A stretch of 64,000 nt of DNA from Buddleja alternifolia. Taxonomy: Eukaryota; Streptophyta; Magnoliopsida; Lamiales; Scrophulariaceae. The position numbers were made by a program, and so were the translations under genes. The notes beneath the pieces are model-generated. The model was not told where the DNA came from. It saw nothing but the letters and a program-made list of their open reading frames with translations, and made no database searches. The stretch is taken from the NCBI GenBank assembly GCA_019426215.1, contig CM033399.1:30699022-30763021 (forward strand), read 5' to 3'. This document shows positions 48,117 to 60,059 of this stretch, one piece after another; position 1 is the stretch's first letter, and each line of letters starts with the position of its first letter.

Positions 48117-49079
48117 TCAAGGAGGATGACGTATGAATGCTTTGTTTGTTCTCCACTCCACTCTCGGGTATCGATTCAATCTTTGGATATTGGTATTGAG
48201 GATTGGTCCATCATGTGTGATAAATACCCTAAGTTGAGACCAAGCAATCATCCACTCACGAGTTTTTTTATGGTCCCTTAATACCTCTATTACCTTTCCT
48301 TGCCTATGCTTAGGATGGTATTGTGGGCTCTCTTCCAAGTTAGAGACAATGTCTCGTCGTTCTTCACCCATCACTTTCACATAGATGAAATCCACGATGT
48401 AAGGATGTAGAAGATGATTGGTTCGTTTTTCCTGAAAGTGCTCAACACTAAAAGGATCAAAAGCATCAGCGTGAAAATTCAAATCAAAGTCAAGTGGATG
48501 CTCAAAAACCTCATAGGTATCGATATTAACCATATCATCATCTTCTATATTCATTGACAACTTACTATCATCGGTATCGATTACCGATTTACTTGCGGTT
48601 AGGGGAGACGGTAAAGAAATGTCAACACCCTCAGAAAGGATAGGAGTCGAATGCTCATCGTTGGAGAAATCTGCTTTCGAATTTTCCAACTTCATTTCAT
48701 TCAACGTCACGGTGTTGAATTCCTCCTTTTGATCTATCTCAGTGGTACCAAGCAATTCTCATGGTACTTTCTCAGATATGTCGCTCGTTAGTTGCTTGAG
48801 TTGATGATTCATCTCCTTCATTTCCCGCCGTGCGTCCTTCATCATAAAGTGGAGCTCTCTAATGGTGTTATCAAGTTGTTCCTCCAGAGTAGGAATTCTT
48901 TCTTGGTAATGTTGTGGAAAGAACCTTTGTGCATAACACGCTTCAATGACGTTTTGCAGCCATAATTGATTCTCCGGTAGTGTCATATCAGGAAAATTGC
49001 TATCCTTTGCGAATTGAATGACGCTTTGCAGCCATAATTGATTCTCCGGAAGGGTCATATCTCGAAAATTGCTAGCCAT
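48117..49079 (-). pseudogene. Gag-position open frame with one in-frame TGA
   Basis: On minus the frame runs from ATG 49079 (MASNFRDMTLPENQ) for 106 codons, meets TGA at 48761-48759, and stays open in the same frame to 48117, about 320 codons in all. The N-terminus holds a 15-residue direct repeat (DMTLPENQLWLQ, residues 7-21 and 31-45) followed by a likely coiled-coil stretch (EEQLDNTIRELHFMMKDARR). The second half is acidic and then basic, ending NRYPRVEWRTNKAFIRHPP. I recognise no capsid or zinc-knuckle motif. It is the only substantial frame in the element and sits where gag would be. It may be defunct or need stop readthrough. Confidence 0.65.
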
Positions 49080-49187
49080 TGTGAACTAAGAGTGTAAGAA
49101 AAAATAATAATAATAATAAAAAAAATTCATAAAAATAAAATAAATACTTAAAACTTGCAATAAAATCAAAAACTAAAATTAAACAAG

Positions 49188-49205
49188 TCCCCGGCAACGG
49201 CGCCA
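49188..49205 (-). other. Primer-binding site, tRNA-Asp
   Basis: TGGCGCCGTTGCCGGGGA on minus, six bases inside the 5' LTR end; complementary to the 3' end of plant tRNA-Asp (ending CCCGGCAACGGCGCCA). Confidence 0.9.
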
Positions 49206-49211
49206 AAAACT

Positions 49212-50848
49212 TGACACGAAAAATCCTTACGTGTATTAAACAGCAAGTGAACTGGTCGTGTGTAGTAATAAAGTGGACAATAAAGTCCGGGTTGTCGAAC
49301 CTCAAGGACTTGTATTTTAGTTTATGATTTTAAAGCAATTGAAGAACTTAAACTAAAACAAGAATTAACTAAAATATTATGGAAGTAAGATATAAGAAAC
49401 AAGATGTCGAAATCAAGATAGCTATGGAAGAGAGCAACTAAGACACATGTGTCGGCATAAATTAATCAATTTTCATTACAAACATGTTCTCATATTATTA
49501 GACTAATGTTGCTTTAGTGGAAAAAACCTTAAATAATTACTACCCGATGTCTCGGCTGTAATAATCCTATGATTAATTGATGGTTCTCTAGATATGTCTA
49601 TCCGAGAATCTAACCAACAATCATGCATTCAAGTTCTAGAATTTCCCCGGATTAATCCGGCTAACTGCACCCGGGAATCTCTACCTATCTCTAGGGGCAA
49701 TTCCCTATTTTTTACGGATTATGTGATGATCATCTTTGCACCTTAAATTACCTTCTCTCGAACGAATAATTTAAGCAATAAATCATGCATATGGTAGCTT
49801 AGCATATGATACATTCAAACAAGATCAAGACACAAAGCAACAATAGAATTAATATGAAAAACACAATTTATATCTCAATTATCATAATTAAGCCTCAACA
49901 TGGCCTTAGTTCGAAGAATCTATTTCATCATAAAAGATAATAGATAGGAACTTAAATTAAGATTCATATTCATAGACAAAAACAAATCTAAATCTAAGAA
50001 ACTCCCTCGTATTTTTATGGTTGAACTTCGATCTTCATCTTTTCCATGCTTCTTGATTTCTTCACCTTCAAAGGTTCTTGATAATCTTCATAACTAATCT
50101 AAGGATGATGAAGATGATGATAGGATGTGTTTAGGCTCCCCCAATGGGGAATGTGTTTTCAAGTGTGTTTGTAGGATGGCCTCCAATCCTCCTTTTATAG
50201 CCAAAAATCCACCTACCAAGAACATGTCCTTTCATTCTCTTTTCTTTCCACCTACCATTCTCTTGCTTTCCATCTACCAACAATGTGAACTACCATTCTC
50301 TTTTTTTCCACCTACCATTCTCTTACTTTCCTCCTACCAAGAATGTGAACTACCATTTTCTTGTTTTCCACCTACTAAGAATGGGAGCTGCCACTTTCGT
50401 GTTTTCCAGCGCAGAGATAGTGTTTTATTCATAAAATGCTCCACAGACCTCCGAATTTGATGCTTCAAGTCCCCATGTGACGATAAGACATACATCTACA
50501 ACTTTGTAGAAGGCCACTTCATCCAATTCTGTCTCTAAATATATCAAAATGACATTCCAATGTGGAGTTTGTTTCTGATTTGGCGCCCAGGTGTGCGGAA
50601 ATGGTACTAAAATATGATTTTGGCTAACTCCAGCTTGTTTCTTGCTTGTTTGGTCGTAGAGGTGTGAAACATCTTGGCCTAAACTTGTTTTATACGTCCT
50701 TTTTCCACCCTTTATTCGATTGTATCCACTTAAGGCCTGAAATCACTTAATGCACGAATTAAACGCACAAGTGACAAAATCAAGCGATAAATGAACCGAA
50801 AACATAAACGCAAAGGGGCTTAATAACACGTAAAAATGACTCATATCA
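49212..50848 (-). repeat. 5' LTR, complete
   Basis: Reads TGACACG...CATATCA on plus (TG...CA), 1637 bp. The 111-codon plus-strand open frame at 50125-50460 also occurs in the other LTR (45694-46029); it lies antisense to the element and is not supported as a gene. Confidence 0.92.
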
Positions 50849-51576
50849 ATATTTTATCTACTAAAGAAGTTTTAAAAAGAAAAAGAAAAAAAGAAGGTCA
50901 AATTAGACCCACCCACTCTTTTCTTAGGAAAAACCCACCCACTCGATAGATTTAAGAAATGGATTTTGATGTCGCTAATTGTCCCTTACGCGAGAAATGG
51001 AATTGAGCTAATTTCGTTTTGCAGCCAACATATATTATTGTTCCATTCCCACTACCAAATTTCACTTGCTTGTGTATTTAATACAATTTCTTATTTGTTA
51101 TAAGCTATACGTCTATAATTTTGCTATTATTGTTGAACTTTCATTGATATACTTATGAATAACACACACACCCACACACACACACAGACATATATATATA
51201 TATATATATATATCTCATACTGCGGGTTAACCTGTTTTTAAATCCGGTTCAACCGGTTGGACCAATGACCCAATGACCCAATTATTCAACCGACTCAATC
51301 ATCGGTCCGTTTTTAAAAACATTGATTACGGGTTCGATTGATGCCCCATAACCTTTATATTATATATATTTTTTTATGTCTTCCCTTTTTATTATTAGCC
51401 AAATAAATTAAAAAATTGAATTATAAATAACTCTTACTTCTTATTGTTAAATTTATTTTCTAAAATTGAATTATAAATAACTCTTACTTCTTATTGTTAA
51501 ACTTCTTAATATATTAATTTCTTGATTGCACTTAATTAAATATTTTAATTTAATTCTCGTTGCCTAAACAATCCTC
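50849..51576. other. Unassigned DNA within the CACTA block
   Basis: A CA/TA microsatellite at about 51162-51215 and a tandem AAAATTGAATTATAAATAACT-type duplication at about 51410-51500. No gene seen. Confidence 0.5.
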
Positions 51577-52357
51577 GTACACAACAAAGTATTTTGTTGC
51601 CTTCCACCACTTATAAGGGATGAAATGTTTCGTTGCCCATACTTATAAGATTTTGCAATGTGTTATTGACGTTGGGTAAAGAATTACTCGTTTGCGCCAA
51701 AGTATTTTGTTGTCTTTCACCACTTATGGAGGACGAATTATTTTGTTGCCACATTATAAGGTTTTGCAACGAGTTGATGTTGTAGGGTAAAGAATTACTT
51801 TTACGCTACAAGTATTTTGTTGTCTTTCACGATTTATAGGGGACGAACTTTTTCGTTGCCACATTATAAGATTGTGCGACGATTTATTGTTGTAGTGTAA
51901 AGAATTACTCGTACGCAACAAAATATTTTGTTGCCTTTCATCCCTTATAGGAGACGAATTATTTCATTGCCATCTCATAAGATTTTACAACGAGTTGATA
52001 CCGTAGCGTAAAGAAAAACTTGTACACAACAAAGTATTATGTTGCCTATCACCACTCATAGGGAACAAATTATTTTGTTGCGATAATATAGGGTTTTGCA
52101 ACGATTTCAAACCATTGCGTAAAAAATTACTCGTGTGCAACAAAGTATTTTGTTGCAATTGCCAAAATTTGTTGCCAAATAAATGTTATGGACTAGAGCT
52201 AGTTGGAAAATTAGCAACAAAACATAGTTATCGTCCTAAAAAAAATACTTATAAGATACGAAACTTATATTTTGTTGCCAAAACGTAAACAACGGCAACG
52301 AAAATCATGTTGTAGTTAAAAAAATCGTTGCGTATTTTATCTTTTCTTGTAGTGTAT
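51577..52357 (-). repeat. CACTA right end: subterminal hairpin array and terminus
   Basis: Six units about 110 bases apart (near 51585, 51697, 51806, 51914, 52026, 52136), each with a CAACAAAGTATTTTGTTGC-type hairpin and TTTCGTTGCC/ACGAATTATTT motifs. The CACTACAAG terminus follows (minus, 52357). Such arrays are where the second CACTA protein binds in known elements. Confidence 0.85.
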
Positions 52358-52410
52358 TTTGGGTTGGAGTTTCAGTTTCCACAACAATTTCCACGGGAGG
52401 AGGGTCTGTC

Positions 52411-54046
52411 TGTTGGGTTTTGTACATAAAAACGCAGCGGAAATAAAATACTCACGGTGGATTCATCATTGATTTCACATATTTAAATCATGTTAAGAAA
52501 TATGTACATTTTTCGCGTAATTAAAATTTCTGAACCAGCAACTTGATTCTTTTTAGAGCAGCAATAGCGTCACTGCCTCTAAATCACCACGCCGGAACCA
52601 AAAGCAAAAATCTCTTCTTTTCTTCTCCTCTTGGACGGCTAGAGAGATGAGAGAGAGAGGTGGAGAGTTTTAACTTGAAGAGAAAGTCACAAGTGAGGCT
52701 AGGGTTTAATTATTCACTAAGTAGTATATTTATACTACAACTAGAATAATTAACCTAAGTAACTAAAGGCCACGGGTGTCCATATGGACGCCCAATTTTG
52801 GCGTTTTTAATGCCCTCGGGCTTAGTCCAATTTGTGTATTTGTTTAATTAATTATTTAATTAATATAATTTATCCAATAAAATATATCAATTAAATAACT
52901 TACACATGTTAATTCATAATTAATTTCACTAGAAAATTAATTAACTCATTAACTCATTTACTTAATTAATAAGATCATCTAATGATCAATTAATTAATCA
53001 CGATATCAAATACCGAAAGATTTCTCTCAAATTTTATTCTATGATTTTTACTTTACAATTCTTTTAAGCGCGACTCTTTAGGTTTGTCTCAAAAGGCAAT
53101 TGGGAGGAAACCAAAAGGATGTGGATACCACCTAGCCAGTCCCGTGGTCCACATCGTAGCCCAATTGAGAACGAATGTGTAGAATCATTCTAAACCTTTC
53201 ACGCTGTGAATACTACACGAGTATAAACCATTTATTCATATATCCAGTCAAGTGAGAGTCATGGTTTAGTCAAACTCACTGGACTTGACTATATGCTTAG
53301 TTCATAATGAATCGAGATCACTGAGTATACTTTCATGTCCAACATAAGTATCTCTAATGCTTTGGCCAAAGTCTTTGACTTCACTCATTCATGACGACAT
53401 AGGATATTTTGCTCATTCACTTATGAGAGAATAAATCTCATATTGCTAATCAGTTAAGATTGTTACTTGCCCATCAAGCCGCACTTCGAGGTCGACCCCA
53501 TCAACGGGTGAAATGGATCTAGCTATTCTAATGACATACTTGATGTCACAAGCACATCTTCAACGTGTTTACTCAGGTCTAAGGTTCACGCGTACCTATC
53601 ACAACTTATCAGTTTTGTCATTGACTGTCATTGAGTGAAAACACATGTGACATAACTGATGCGAGCCGTGTTCAAACACACCAGTCTAACTGATGTGTCT
53701 ATGATATAAGTTCCTACTATCATACTCATAGTGTTCGACTGGCACTCCCCTGTCAAAACTTACATCATACAAGTCTATATCCAGTAATGATGTCCAGTCA
53801 ATACTCTCTTCGACTTGCGAACCAATTTAGATATTAAAGATCAAACACTTCTAGTGCCAATCTCCCTAACCCATAGAGAGTAGAATGTTCGCCTTAATAT
53901 CAAGGACTAATTGTTGTTTATTTAAACCTTACAAATGCCTATAAGAAACAACATCAAATGCCTTTTATTAAAACAAGAATGTCCAGATACAAACTAATGC
54001 CCTATAATTCTATCCTCTTATGATATTTGAGGGCATAACTCTAACA
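52411..54046 (-). mobile_element. Solo LTR (Copia-like) inside the LINE
   Basis: Starts TGTTGGGTTTTG and ends CTCTAACA, with the perfect 5-bp TSD CTGTC (52406-52410 and 54047-54051). It is 1636 bp long with no internal region. On minus a TATAAATA motif (about 52725) is followed by a pyrimidine-rich stretch with CTCTCTCTCT, as expected for an LTR promoter, so minus is the likely direction. The Copia label is by terminal resemblance only. Confidence 0.88.
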
Positions 54047-54843
54047 CTGTCAACAACAACATTTTTTCAAGGATTTTAAAGTGCGCACTTTTAACCGAGA
54101 AAAGTCCCAAGTTAGACCAAGCCCAACTTTGAAAATCATTTTTTCTTTTTTCAAGGGTAAGGGTATTTCGACCATTTTTATTTTTTTTTTGGATCCAATC
54201 AATAGGTAGGACCTTTGAGAGAAGAGCTTTGTTCCATAAGTTTGTGTTTGAGTTAACGAAATAACTAACCTTAACATTTTCCATACTCTCCGACGGATCA
54301 AACAGATTTTCCAGTTTCTCCTTCCCAACCCAAATATCTTCCAGAAATTGGTTGACTCCCCATATCCACTATTCTGGAGAGACTCTTTTTTTAAGATTTT
54401 AAGGAACGAAAAAATATTTTTCCAAGACCAACTTTGGTGCTGTTTTGCACTACTTTCCAAGAAGGATTTCTTTGAAATGACTTTGATTGCCTTTAAAAGT
54501 AGCGATTGAGGTTCCTTGTGAAATTTCCAGGCAATTTTAAGTAAGAGAGACTGATTAAGTGCTGTGAGATTTTGAATTCTCAACCCCTACCCCAAACACT
54601 CATTAGGCTGAACAGACTTTATTCCATGCCACAAGTCCCGGTCTTTTTGTATTAGCTTTAGCGTGCCGCAAAAAACTTTTGCACATCTTATTAATGATAT
54701 CAACAATACAAATAGGCAGCTTATACACACTCATAGAATAGGCAGGCGTAGCATTAAGAACATGTTTAATCAAGATAACTCTCCCCGCATATGACAGAAA
54801 TTTATTGTACCATGCATTTATGCGATTATGAACTTTATCAATG

Positions 54844-54886
<43 letters not shown>

Positions 54887-56338
54887 TCTTTTTTTTCGGA
54901 ACTCTTCCCAGAATGATTGGAAGTCCAAGGTACTTTTTCTTAGGTCATTCTGGATCGAGATTAAGTTTTTGGACTAAAGCTATCCTCCTCTCACGTGATG
55001 TGTTTTTAGAGGAAAAAACCGTAAATCTATTCCAATTCACCATTTGGCCAACCACTTCTGTAAAATCCTTAGGGATTGTCTGAATTTGTTGAACAAATTT
55101 GTCATTAGAGTTAGAGAGAAGGATGTATCATCCGCGAAGCTAAGGATAGGGATGTCTGGGGCTTTTCTAGCAATAGAATGTGTCGATCAATATTTTTTGC
55201 AGTCTTGTACAAGTCATTGGTTAAACATTTTCATACACAGAATGAAACAATACGGAGACAAAAAGTCTCCTTGTCTAAGCCCAGGCTCTGCCTCCCACAT
55301 TTCAGAACATGTGCCATTAACTGAAAGAGTAAATATCACGGTTTGGACACAAGTTTCAATCAGGTTGATGAATTCCTTTGGGAAATCGATTTTTGAAGTG
55401 TGAAAAGAATAAAATTCCAGTCCATTTTGTCATATGTCTTCTCCAAATTAATTTTCAAAGCCATGAAATTCTTTTTTTCTTTTTTTTTTGTTCATGGCGC
55501 GCAAAAGTTCACGGGCCAGGATAATATTATCCGAAAATTGTCGTTTGGGTACAAAGGCATTTCGGAACTGCCCGACAAGGTCTGTGAGAAAGGGTCTGAT
55601 CCCGTCCACAAGGATGTTAGCAATGATTTTATAAAAAATATTACAGAGGCTTATTGGGCGAAAATCCATTTCAAAATACGTATTTTAATTTTTGGAATCA
55701 AGACAAATTGCATGTGGTTCAGTTTTTCTAGGAGGAGGCCCGTTTTGAAAATCCCAACACGGTGTCTGTGACCCCCTCCTGAACAATGGCTCAGTAAGTT
55801 TTGAAAAAATGTGCATCCAATCCATCTAGACCAAGGAGCTTTCAGATTTTCAATTATGTCCAAAGCATTCTTATAAATTTCCAACTGATCCACCAAATCC
55901 AAAAGTTTTTCAGCTTTAAGAGGGTCAATTTTTGGTGTATCAAGATCAAAATTTTCAAAATCACATTTTAAATACCCTCTTTTCCCAAAAGATTTTAAAA
56001 AAGTCCCTAAAGATTTTTACAATGCTTTCGCCATTTGCTCGTAAGATTTCTCATATCCGTACAAGAGTTATACATATTGTTGGGAAGAGACCACGCATCT
56101 TTCACCATTTGCTCGTAAGATTCACTAAGAGCCCATGCACACTCATATCTAAAGGGTTTCCTGCATGGTGGTGGATCATCTTTTGTATCAATGAGAATTG
56201 GGAGATGTGATAGGAAGTGGTTGCACTAAGGTGATATACACACAAGTTTGGAAAATTATGCAACCATTGTGGGTTAGCCGGTGCTCGATAAAGTCGTGCA
56301 AAAATTAGGGTTTCCTTGTTTTTAAAGTGCTTATTACT

Positions 56339-56784
56339 CACTACAACAAAAAGTAATTCTAGTAACAATATTTGAAGCGATAATGTTAAAATTGTCACTA
56401 GATATGAAGAATGAGTGACAAGAATGTTTGTTTTGCCACTATAAGAATGTTTAGTGACAAGAGTTTCTCTAAAATTGTCATTATTGACAATTAGTGACAC
56501 ATGTATAGTGACAACTTAGTAACAATACAAATAGAGTGACAACTATAATTGTTGTCATTAAGTTATCACTAAAGGTGTATCACTAATTGTCAATAGTAAC
56601 AACAATTTTCTTATCACTAACTATCAAAAGCGACGACTTCTATAGAAATCTTGTCACTATTAAACATGTAAAACATATTCTTATGACAAAACAAAAATTC
56701 TTGTCACTAAAAATATACAATTAGTGACAATTTTAACATTGTCACTTGATATTTTATCATTAATGTATTTTTTTTTTTGCAGTG
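56339..56784. mobile_element. CACTA-type MITE in the LINE
   Basis: Starts CACTACAACAAAAAG and ends TTTTTTTGCAGTG (minus: CACTGCAAAAAA), with 3-bp TSD ACT (56336-56338 and 56785-56787), as for CACTA elements. The inner part is dense in TTGTCACT/AGTGACAA repeats in both directions, typical subterminal motifs. No coding sequence. Confidence 0.85.
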
Positions 56785-57235
56785 ACTCCACGTGGAGTTA
56801 TTGCCAACATACCTTAGATTAATAAGGCTACAGTCGTTCACAAAGTTTCTAAATTTCCTCATTTTATTAAATTACTCATCCCCCACCCTAATTTTTCTTC
56901 TATTAAAACTTCCAACAACAATCATTAGACGAAATAGAAGGTGCTATATGCAAAATATCGTCCCATATCCCATTTTGACGATGTGCCTGTGAGTAATTAT
57001 AAATTAAGGCACTGTTCCCCTGAGCATGCCATTAAAATGCATAGTCCTTTCCGAGCTATCCCGTATGCCACATAACCCAAACTTCCCCGGAGAAGATGCA
57101 TGCATAAGAGGCAAAAGGGAGGTTTTCCAAAGTTTCGGGGGCACGATCTGCATGCAGACTTGTCTCCATAACCACAACATGATTCGTTTGCACTAGATGT
57201 CATCTTAATTTCTATTTTTCATAGTTTTTTTTTCT

Positions 57236-58755
57236 GGGAAAACATGTATAATTGACACTACCTAAAAATATTTAGAAGAAATATTACAGTATATCCCCCA
57301 AACAGTCTCAAATTCACATATCAGAATTCGACACGCAAAGTGTGAAATGAGATCCATCTACCTGTTCTTTATTGCCTAAATCGATGTGATTAATTTAAAT
57401 ATTTTTAGATTTTCTTATACAATAAAAATTCATCCACGTCCATTTCTAAAAACCAAAACTTTGCTTATTGGAAAACACATCATACCAAAAGTCATCATTA
57501 CATTTTTCAAAATCATCACACACTTTTTTCCTTAAATTAAAATCATCCAAACACACTTTCCAAATCATTTCTCTACTCCTCTGAAAAGAATTCCTACTTT
57601 TTCTTCATTAAATTAAACATAAAACGGATTTTCCACCAAATCAGGACCTAAATTCCTTTTAGGAATTGGACTTTAGACTAGCAATAGACAATGTTGAAAG
57701 TGAATAAGTGAAAATAAAGTACACAGATTTTACGTGATTCAACAAATAATACTACTTTTATTGTCACATTTGAATTTTTTTCATTAATAATATTTCAAGT
57801 GATATTTATTATAAAAGTGGACGGACCAACCCAAGGAACCCCAGAATTATCTCCTATTGGCCATCACTTACAATCAAGTTATTTTGTTAATGATTCTAAT
57901 GAGCTCCATGTGCCGAAGAATTGTTTCAAAATTGTGCACTGCCATTAATTTTATCTTTTTTGGTAATTAATGCACTAGAAAATGTGGCTAAAATTGTATC
58001 GGCACGTAGGCGGTAGGTCCATGTTATCTAAGAACTTTTATCACAAGATTTTGAGATTGTTGCGTTTACAAATTACTACAAACGAAATTGTTTTCTAGCC
58101 TAATAAGATCTTATAGTAATATGGCACTCATAAAATAAGTAACTTTTAGCTAGGTTAAGTTTTGTGACAAGTAATATCATATGATTGATATATTTCAGGG
58201 AGAGTAATATACCACAAAATAAAATAATGTAACATTTATTATGTCATCATTTGGTTGTAACTAAACTTGGTATGAATCCAAAACTATATTTGGAATCATT
58301 ATGAGTTGCTTCTGGCAAATAGTGTGAGAAAAATATATTTCAGGGAGCTTTAGTGAGGAATTTGTGATCGATTTTGTTTTAAAACAGTACATACTATTGC
58401 GAGAGGAATACACTATGGAGAGACAAGGTGAGTTATTCGGAAGGTTTCGAGACTTGAGATCTCATTTAATCTACGCTCTACTTGTGAATTCATATGAACA
58501 TATACATGTGGAAGGACGAATATCGTTCCACAACTTCAAGTCTTGGGACCTCTAAAAAATTATTCAAAAGCAACCAAAACAACACAAATATTTAATCCAG
58601 ATATTCAAATACTTTAATAAATCGTAAAAGAAAAGATTACATCAAGTACATAGGTAAAATGAGTCCATTATGAAGCCCACCGTTTATATTTACCTGCTAA
58701 ATTAATATAGATCAACATTAAATAACCTAAAACAAGAAATTACTACTCGAAAAAT
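57236..58755. other. Intergenic, ERF 3' side
   Basis: AT-rich; no gene or delimited repeat seen. A 63-codon open frame at 58364-58555 has no recognisable content. The bases just left of 58756 are the likely 3' UTR of the ERF gene. Confidence 0.5.
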
Positions 58756-59679
58756 CTAATTAGCAAGAACTTCCCATATCAACTCGGGATCGTACGACGG
58801 CAACCGAGCAAGCGAGCATTCAAGCTCCATATCCCCCGTTGGCGCCATCGCGGAGCACCACTCGTACGACACAGACCCCGGCGAGTCGCCACCGCCTCTC
58901 GGAAACCCATCTTCAGAAACACTACCACTCCACCCCTCATTATTCACTACCGATGAAAACGTAGGTGAATCCGTTTTACCCACCTCAATTTCACTTTCAC
59001 CCGCGGTAAAAACATCGCTCTTCATGTTTTTACTATCTTTACCCTCCATCCTTTTTACCGCCCTAGCTTTCTTCTCCCTTCTCACTTTCTGCCAGATAGC
59101 CTGAATCTTAGCATCCACGGCGTTCTTCAAGGCATTGAGCTTCGACCCGTCGCCGAGACCCAATCGGGTCGGGTCACGCAAGTTCGGGAAATTCAAACGG
59201 GCGTACTCGCCGCGCAGCTTGTACGCCGCCCTGTCGTAGGCGTAGGCTGCGGCCTCTGCCGTGTCGTAAGTACCCAACCAAACCCTCATCCTGTTCTGGG
59301 GCAGTCTTATTTCGGCAACCCATTTGCCCCAGTGCCTCTGCCTGACCCCCCTGTAGAGCTTTTTCTTGCTCGGGCTGAAATACGTTAACGGGTAACCCTG
59401 TTCTCGAAACGGGTCTGCCGCCATGGACGTTCTCAGGATTGAAGGGTTTGCCGGGTTTTCTTCGGAGAATTTTTGGAGCAAATCTCTTTGTTTTAAGTAC
59501 ACAGAGGATCCCAAGGGCTCGAAAACTCGGTTGTTAATGGAGTTTGAAGGTTGGCAGTATGAGAAAATCGAATCCAGAGTGTTTGAATTACTGGTTATAA
59601 TTAGCTGCGATAGTGAAAAACCGATATGAGAAGCGTTTTCGGCGGAAAATTGAGTGTTGTTTTCTTGAATTCTGGCCAT
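58756..59679 (-). CDS. AP2/ERF transcription factor, DREB A-6 type (ERF061-like)
   Basis: Sequence-specific nuclear transcription factor of 307 residues, intronless, as is usual for this family. One AP2 domain spans about residues 108-166: [20 protein letters not shown] (108-127), then [20 protein letters not shown] and [13 protein letters not shown]. Val121 in KWVAEIR is the DREB-type residue. The long basic helix after the domain ([36 protein letters not shown]) and the C-terminal acidic hydrophobic motif ([12 protein letters not shown]) are typical of the A-6 group, to which RAP2.4 and ERF061 belong. The N-terminal 100 residues are polar and Ser/Asn-rich. ATG at 59679 is the first in frame and no other start competes. 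I favour ERF061-like from the [20 protein letters not shown] text, from memory. Confidence 0.95.
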   Translation of the reverse strand: MARIQENNTQFSAENASHIGFSLSQLIITSNSNTLDSIFSYCQPSNSINNRVFEPLGSSVYLKQRDLLQKFSEENPANPSILRTSMAADPFREQGYPLTYFSPSKKKLYRGVRQRHWGKWVAEIRLPQNRMRVWLGTYDTAEAAAYAYDRAAYKLRGEYARLNFPNLRDPTRLGLGDGSKLNALKNAVDAKIQAIWQKVRREKKARAVKRMEGKDSKNMKSDVFTAGESEIEVGKTDSPTFSSVVNNEGWSGSVSEDGFPRGGGDSPGSVSYEWCSAMAPTGDMELECSLARLPSYDPELIWEVLAN

Positions 59680-59696
59680 TTTTGTTTGGTAAGTTT

Positions 59697-59757
59697 AGAA
59701 ACAGGGTACTGAAAAAACAGGGTACTGAAAAAACAGGGGAGGAAACAGGGTACTGAT
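59697..59757. repeat. Short tandem repeat in the ERF leader
   Basis: AACAGGGTACTG occurs three times (units about 19-27 bases) within 20-80 bases upstream of the ERF start codon. On minus this is CAGTACCCTGTTT, rich in possible splice acceptors (TTTTTTCAG). A donor-like AAG|GTACTC on minus at about 59940 makes a leader intron possible. Confidence 0.6.
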
Positions 59758-60048
59758 AAAACTGCCCTTTTCCTCGGAATTTTTGACGATATAAAAAGGA
59801 AAAACAACACAAGTTGCAAGAATTAAATCAAGAATCTAGAAATAGTACTAGAATTTAGTGATCCTAGATAAAAACAGAAGGATCAATAGTTTAGATTTAG
59901 GAGAAGTGAGAACTCAATGAAGACAAAAACAGAGTACCTTCGAATTGATTTAAACTCTTAAGAGGAGAGAGAAAAATAATTGAATTCTTGTTGTTGTTAG
60001 GTAAAATTATTTGTGGGTTTCTGAGGGATTAATGTGATCTGTTTGGTG

Positions 60049-60056
60049 TATTTATA
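60049..60056 (-). promoter_or_regulatory. TATA box of the ERF gene
   Basis: TATAAATA on minus, about 370 bases upstream of the ATG. This implies a transcription start near 60020 and a leader of about 340 bases, or shorter if the leader is spliced. Confidence 0.55.
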
Positions 60057-60059
60057 GCT

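Larger units (their letters stand above)
44831..50848 (-). mobile_element. Non-autonomous LTR retrotransposon (tRNA-Asp primed)
   Basis: Two LTRs of about 1.6 kb in the same orientation bracket a 2.8 kb interior. On minus the order is 5' LTR (50848-49212), six spacer bases, primer-binding site TGGCGCCGTTGCCGGGGA (49205-49188), a broken gag-like frame, a long non-coding part, polypurine tract TTTTGGGGGAG (about 46418-46429), and 3' LTR (46417-44831). No protease, reverse transcriptase, RNase H or integrase is present, so it depends on another element. The tRNA-Asp primer is the one used by Athila-type Ty3 elements. The outer end of the 3' LTR lacks 51 bases (the TGACACG end), so no TSD can be read; the right flank is ATATT. 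The LTRs differ by about eight substitutions and one single-base indel that I could count. Confidence 0.92.
38300..52357 (-). mobile_element. CACTA (En/Spm) element, nested and truncated on the left
   Basis: The right end on minus reads CACTACAAGAAAAG, the standard CACTA terminus (52344-52357). Behind it on plus are about six tandem subterminal units with ACAAAGTATTTTGTTG hairpins (51577-52200). Related units with ACTTCGTTGCC...GGCAACGAA occur at 38315-38490, so the left end was near there. No CACTACAAG terminus is visible on the left, so I treat it as truncated or rearranged. The element encodes a TNP2-type gene and now contains a hAT MITE, a small ATP synthase gene and an LTR retrotransposon. 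Confidence 0.7.
52358..57235 (-). mobile_element. L1-type LINE, interrupted by a solo LTR and a CACTA MITE
   Basis: Coding text on minus is spread over several frames. Near 57180-57140 is an endonuclease-like VVVMETSLHAD segment. At about 55800-55600 are LNHMQFVLIPKIK and MDFRPISLCNIFYKIIANIL (reverse transcriptase). At about 55300-55200 is PGLRQGDFLSPYCFILCMKM, and the catalytic motif FADD is at 55139-55128. RNLTALNQSLLLKIAWKFHK-type text is at about 54570-54500. The frame near 54050 (KILEKMLLLT) continues after removal of the solo LTR into DPPPVEIVVETETPTQN, up to the CACTA terminus at 52357, so the CACTA element joined or inserted here. Frameshifts are many; it is dead. The 3' end is missing. 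Confidence 0.85.

Noticed and set aside
47866..48156. 96-codon minus frame with a hydrophobic stretch in the retrotransposon
   Set aside because: Overlaps the end of the gag-like frame; the hydrophobic run comes from an AAAG-rich tract read as Leu/Phe.
51577..52200. Regularly spaced repeats resembling a CRISPR array
   Set aside because: Plant nuclear context, degenerate units of about 110 bases and a CACTA terminus beside them; these are transposon subterminal repeats.
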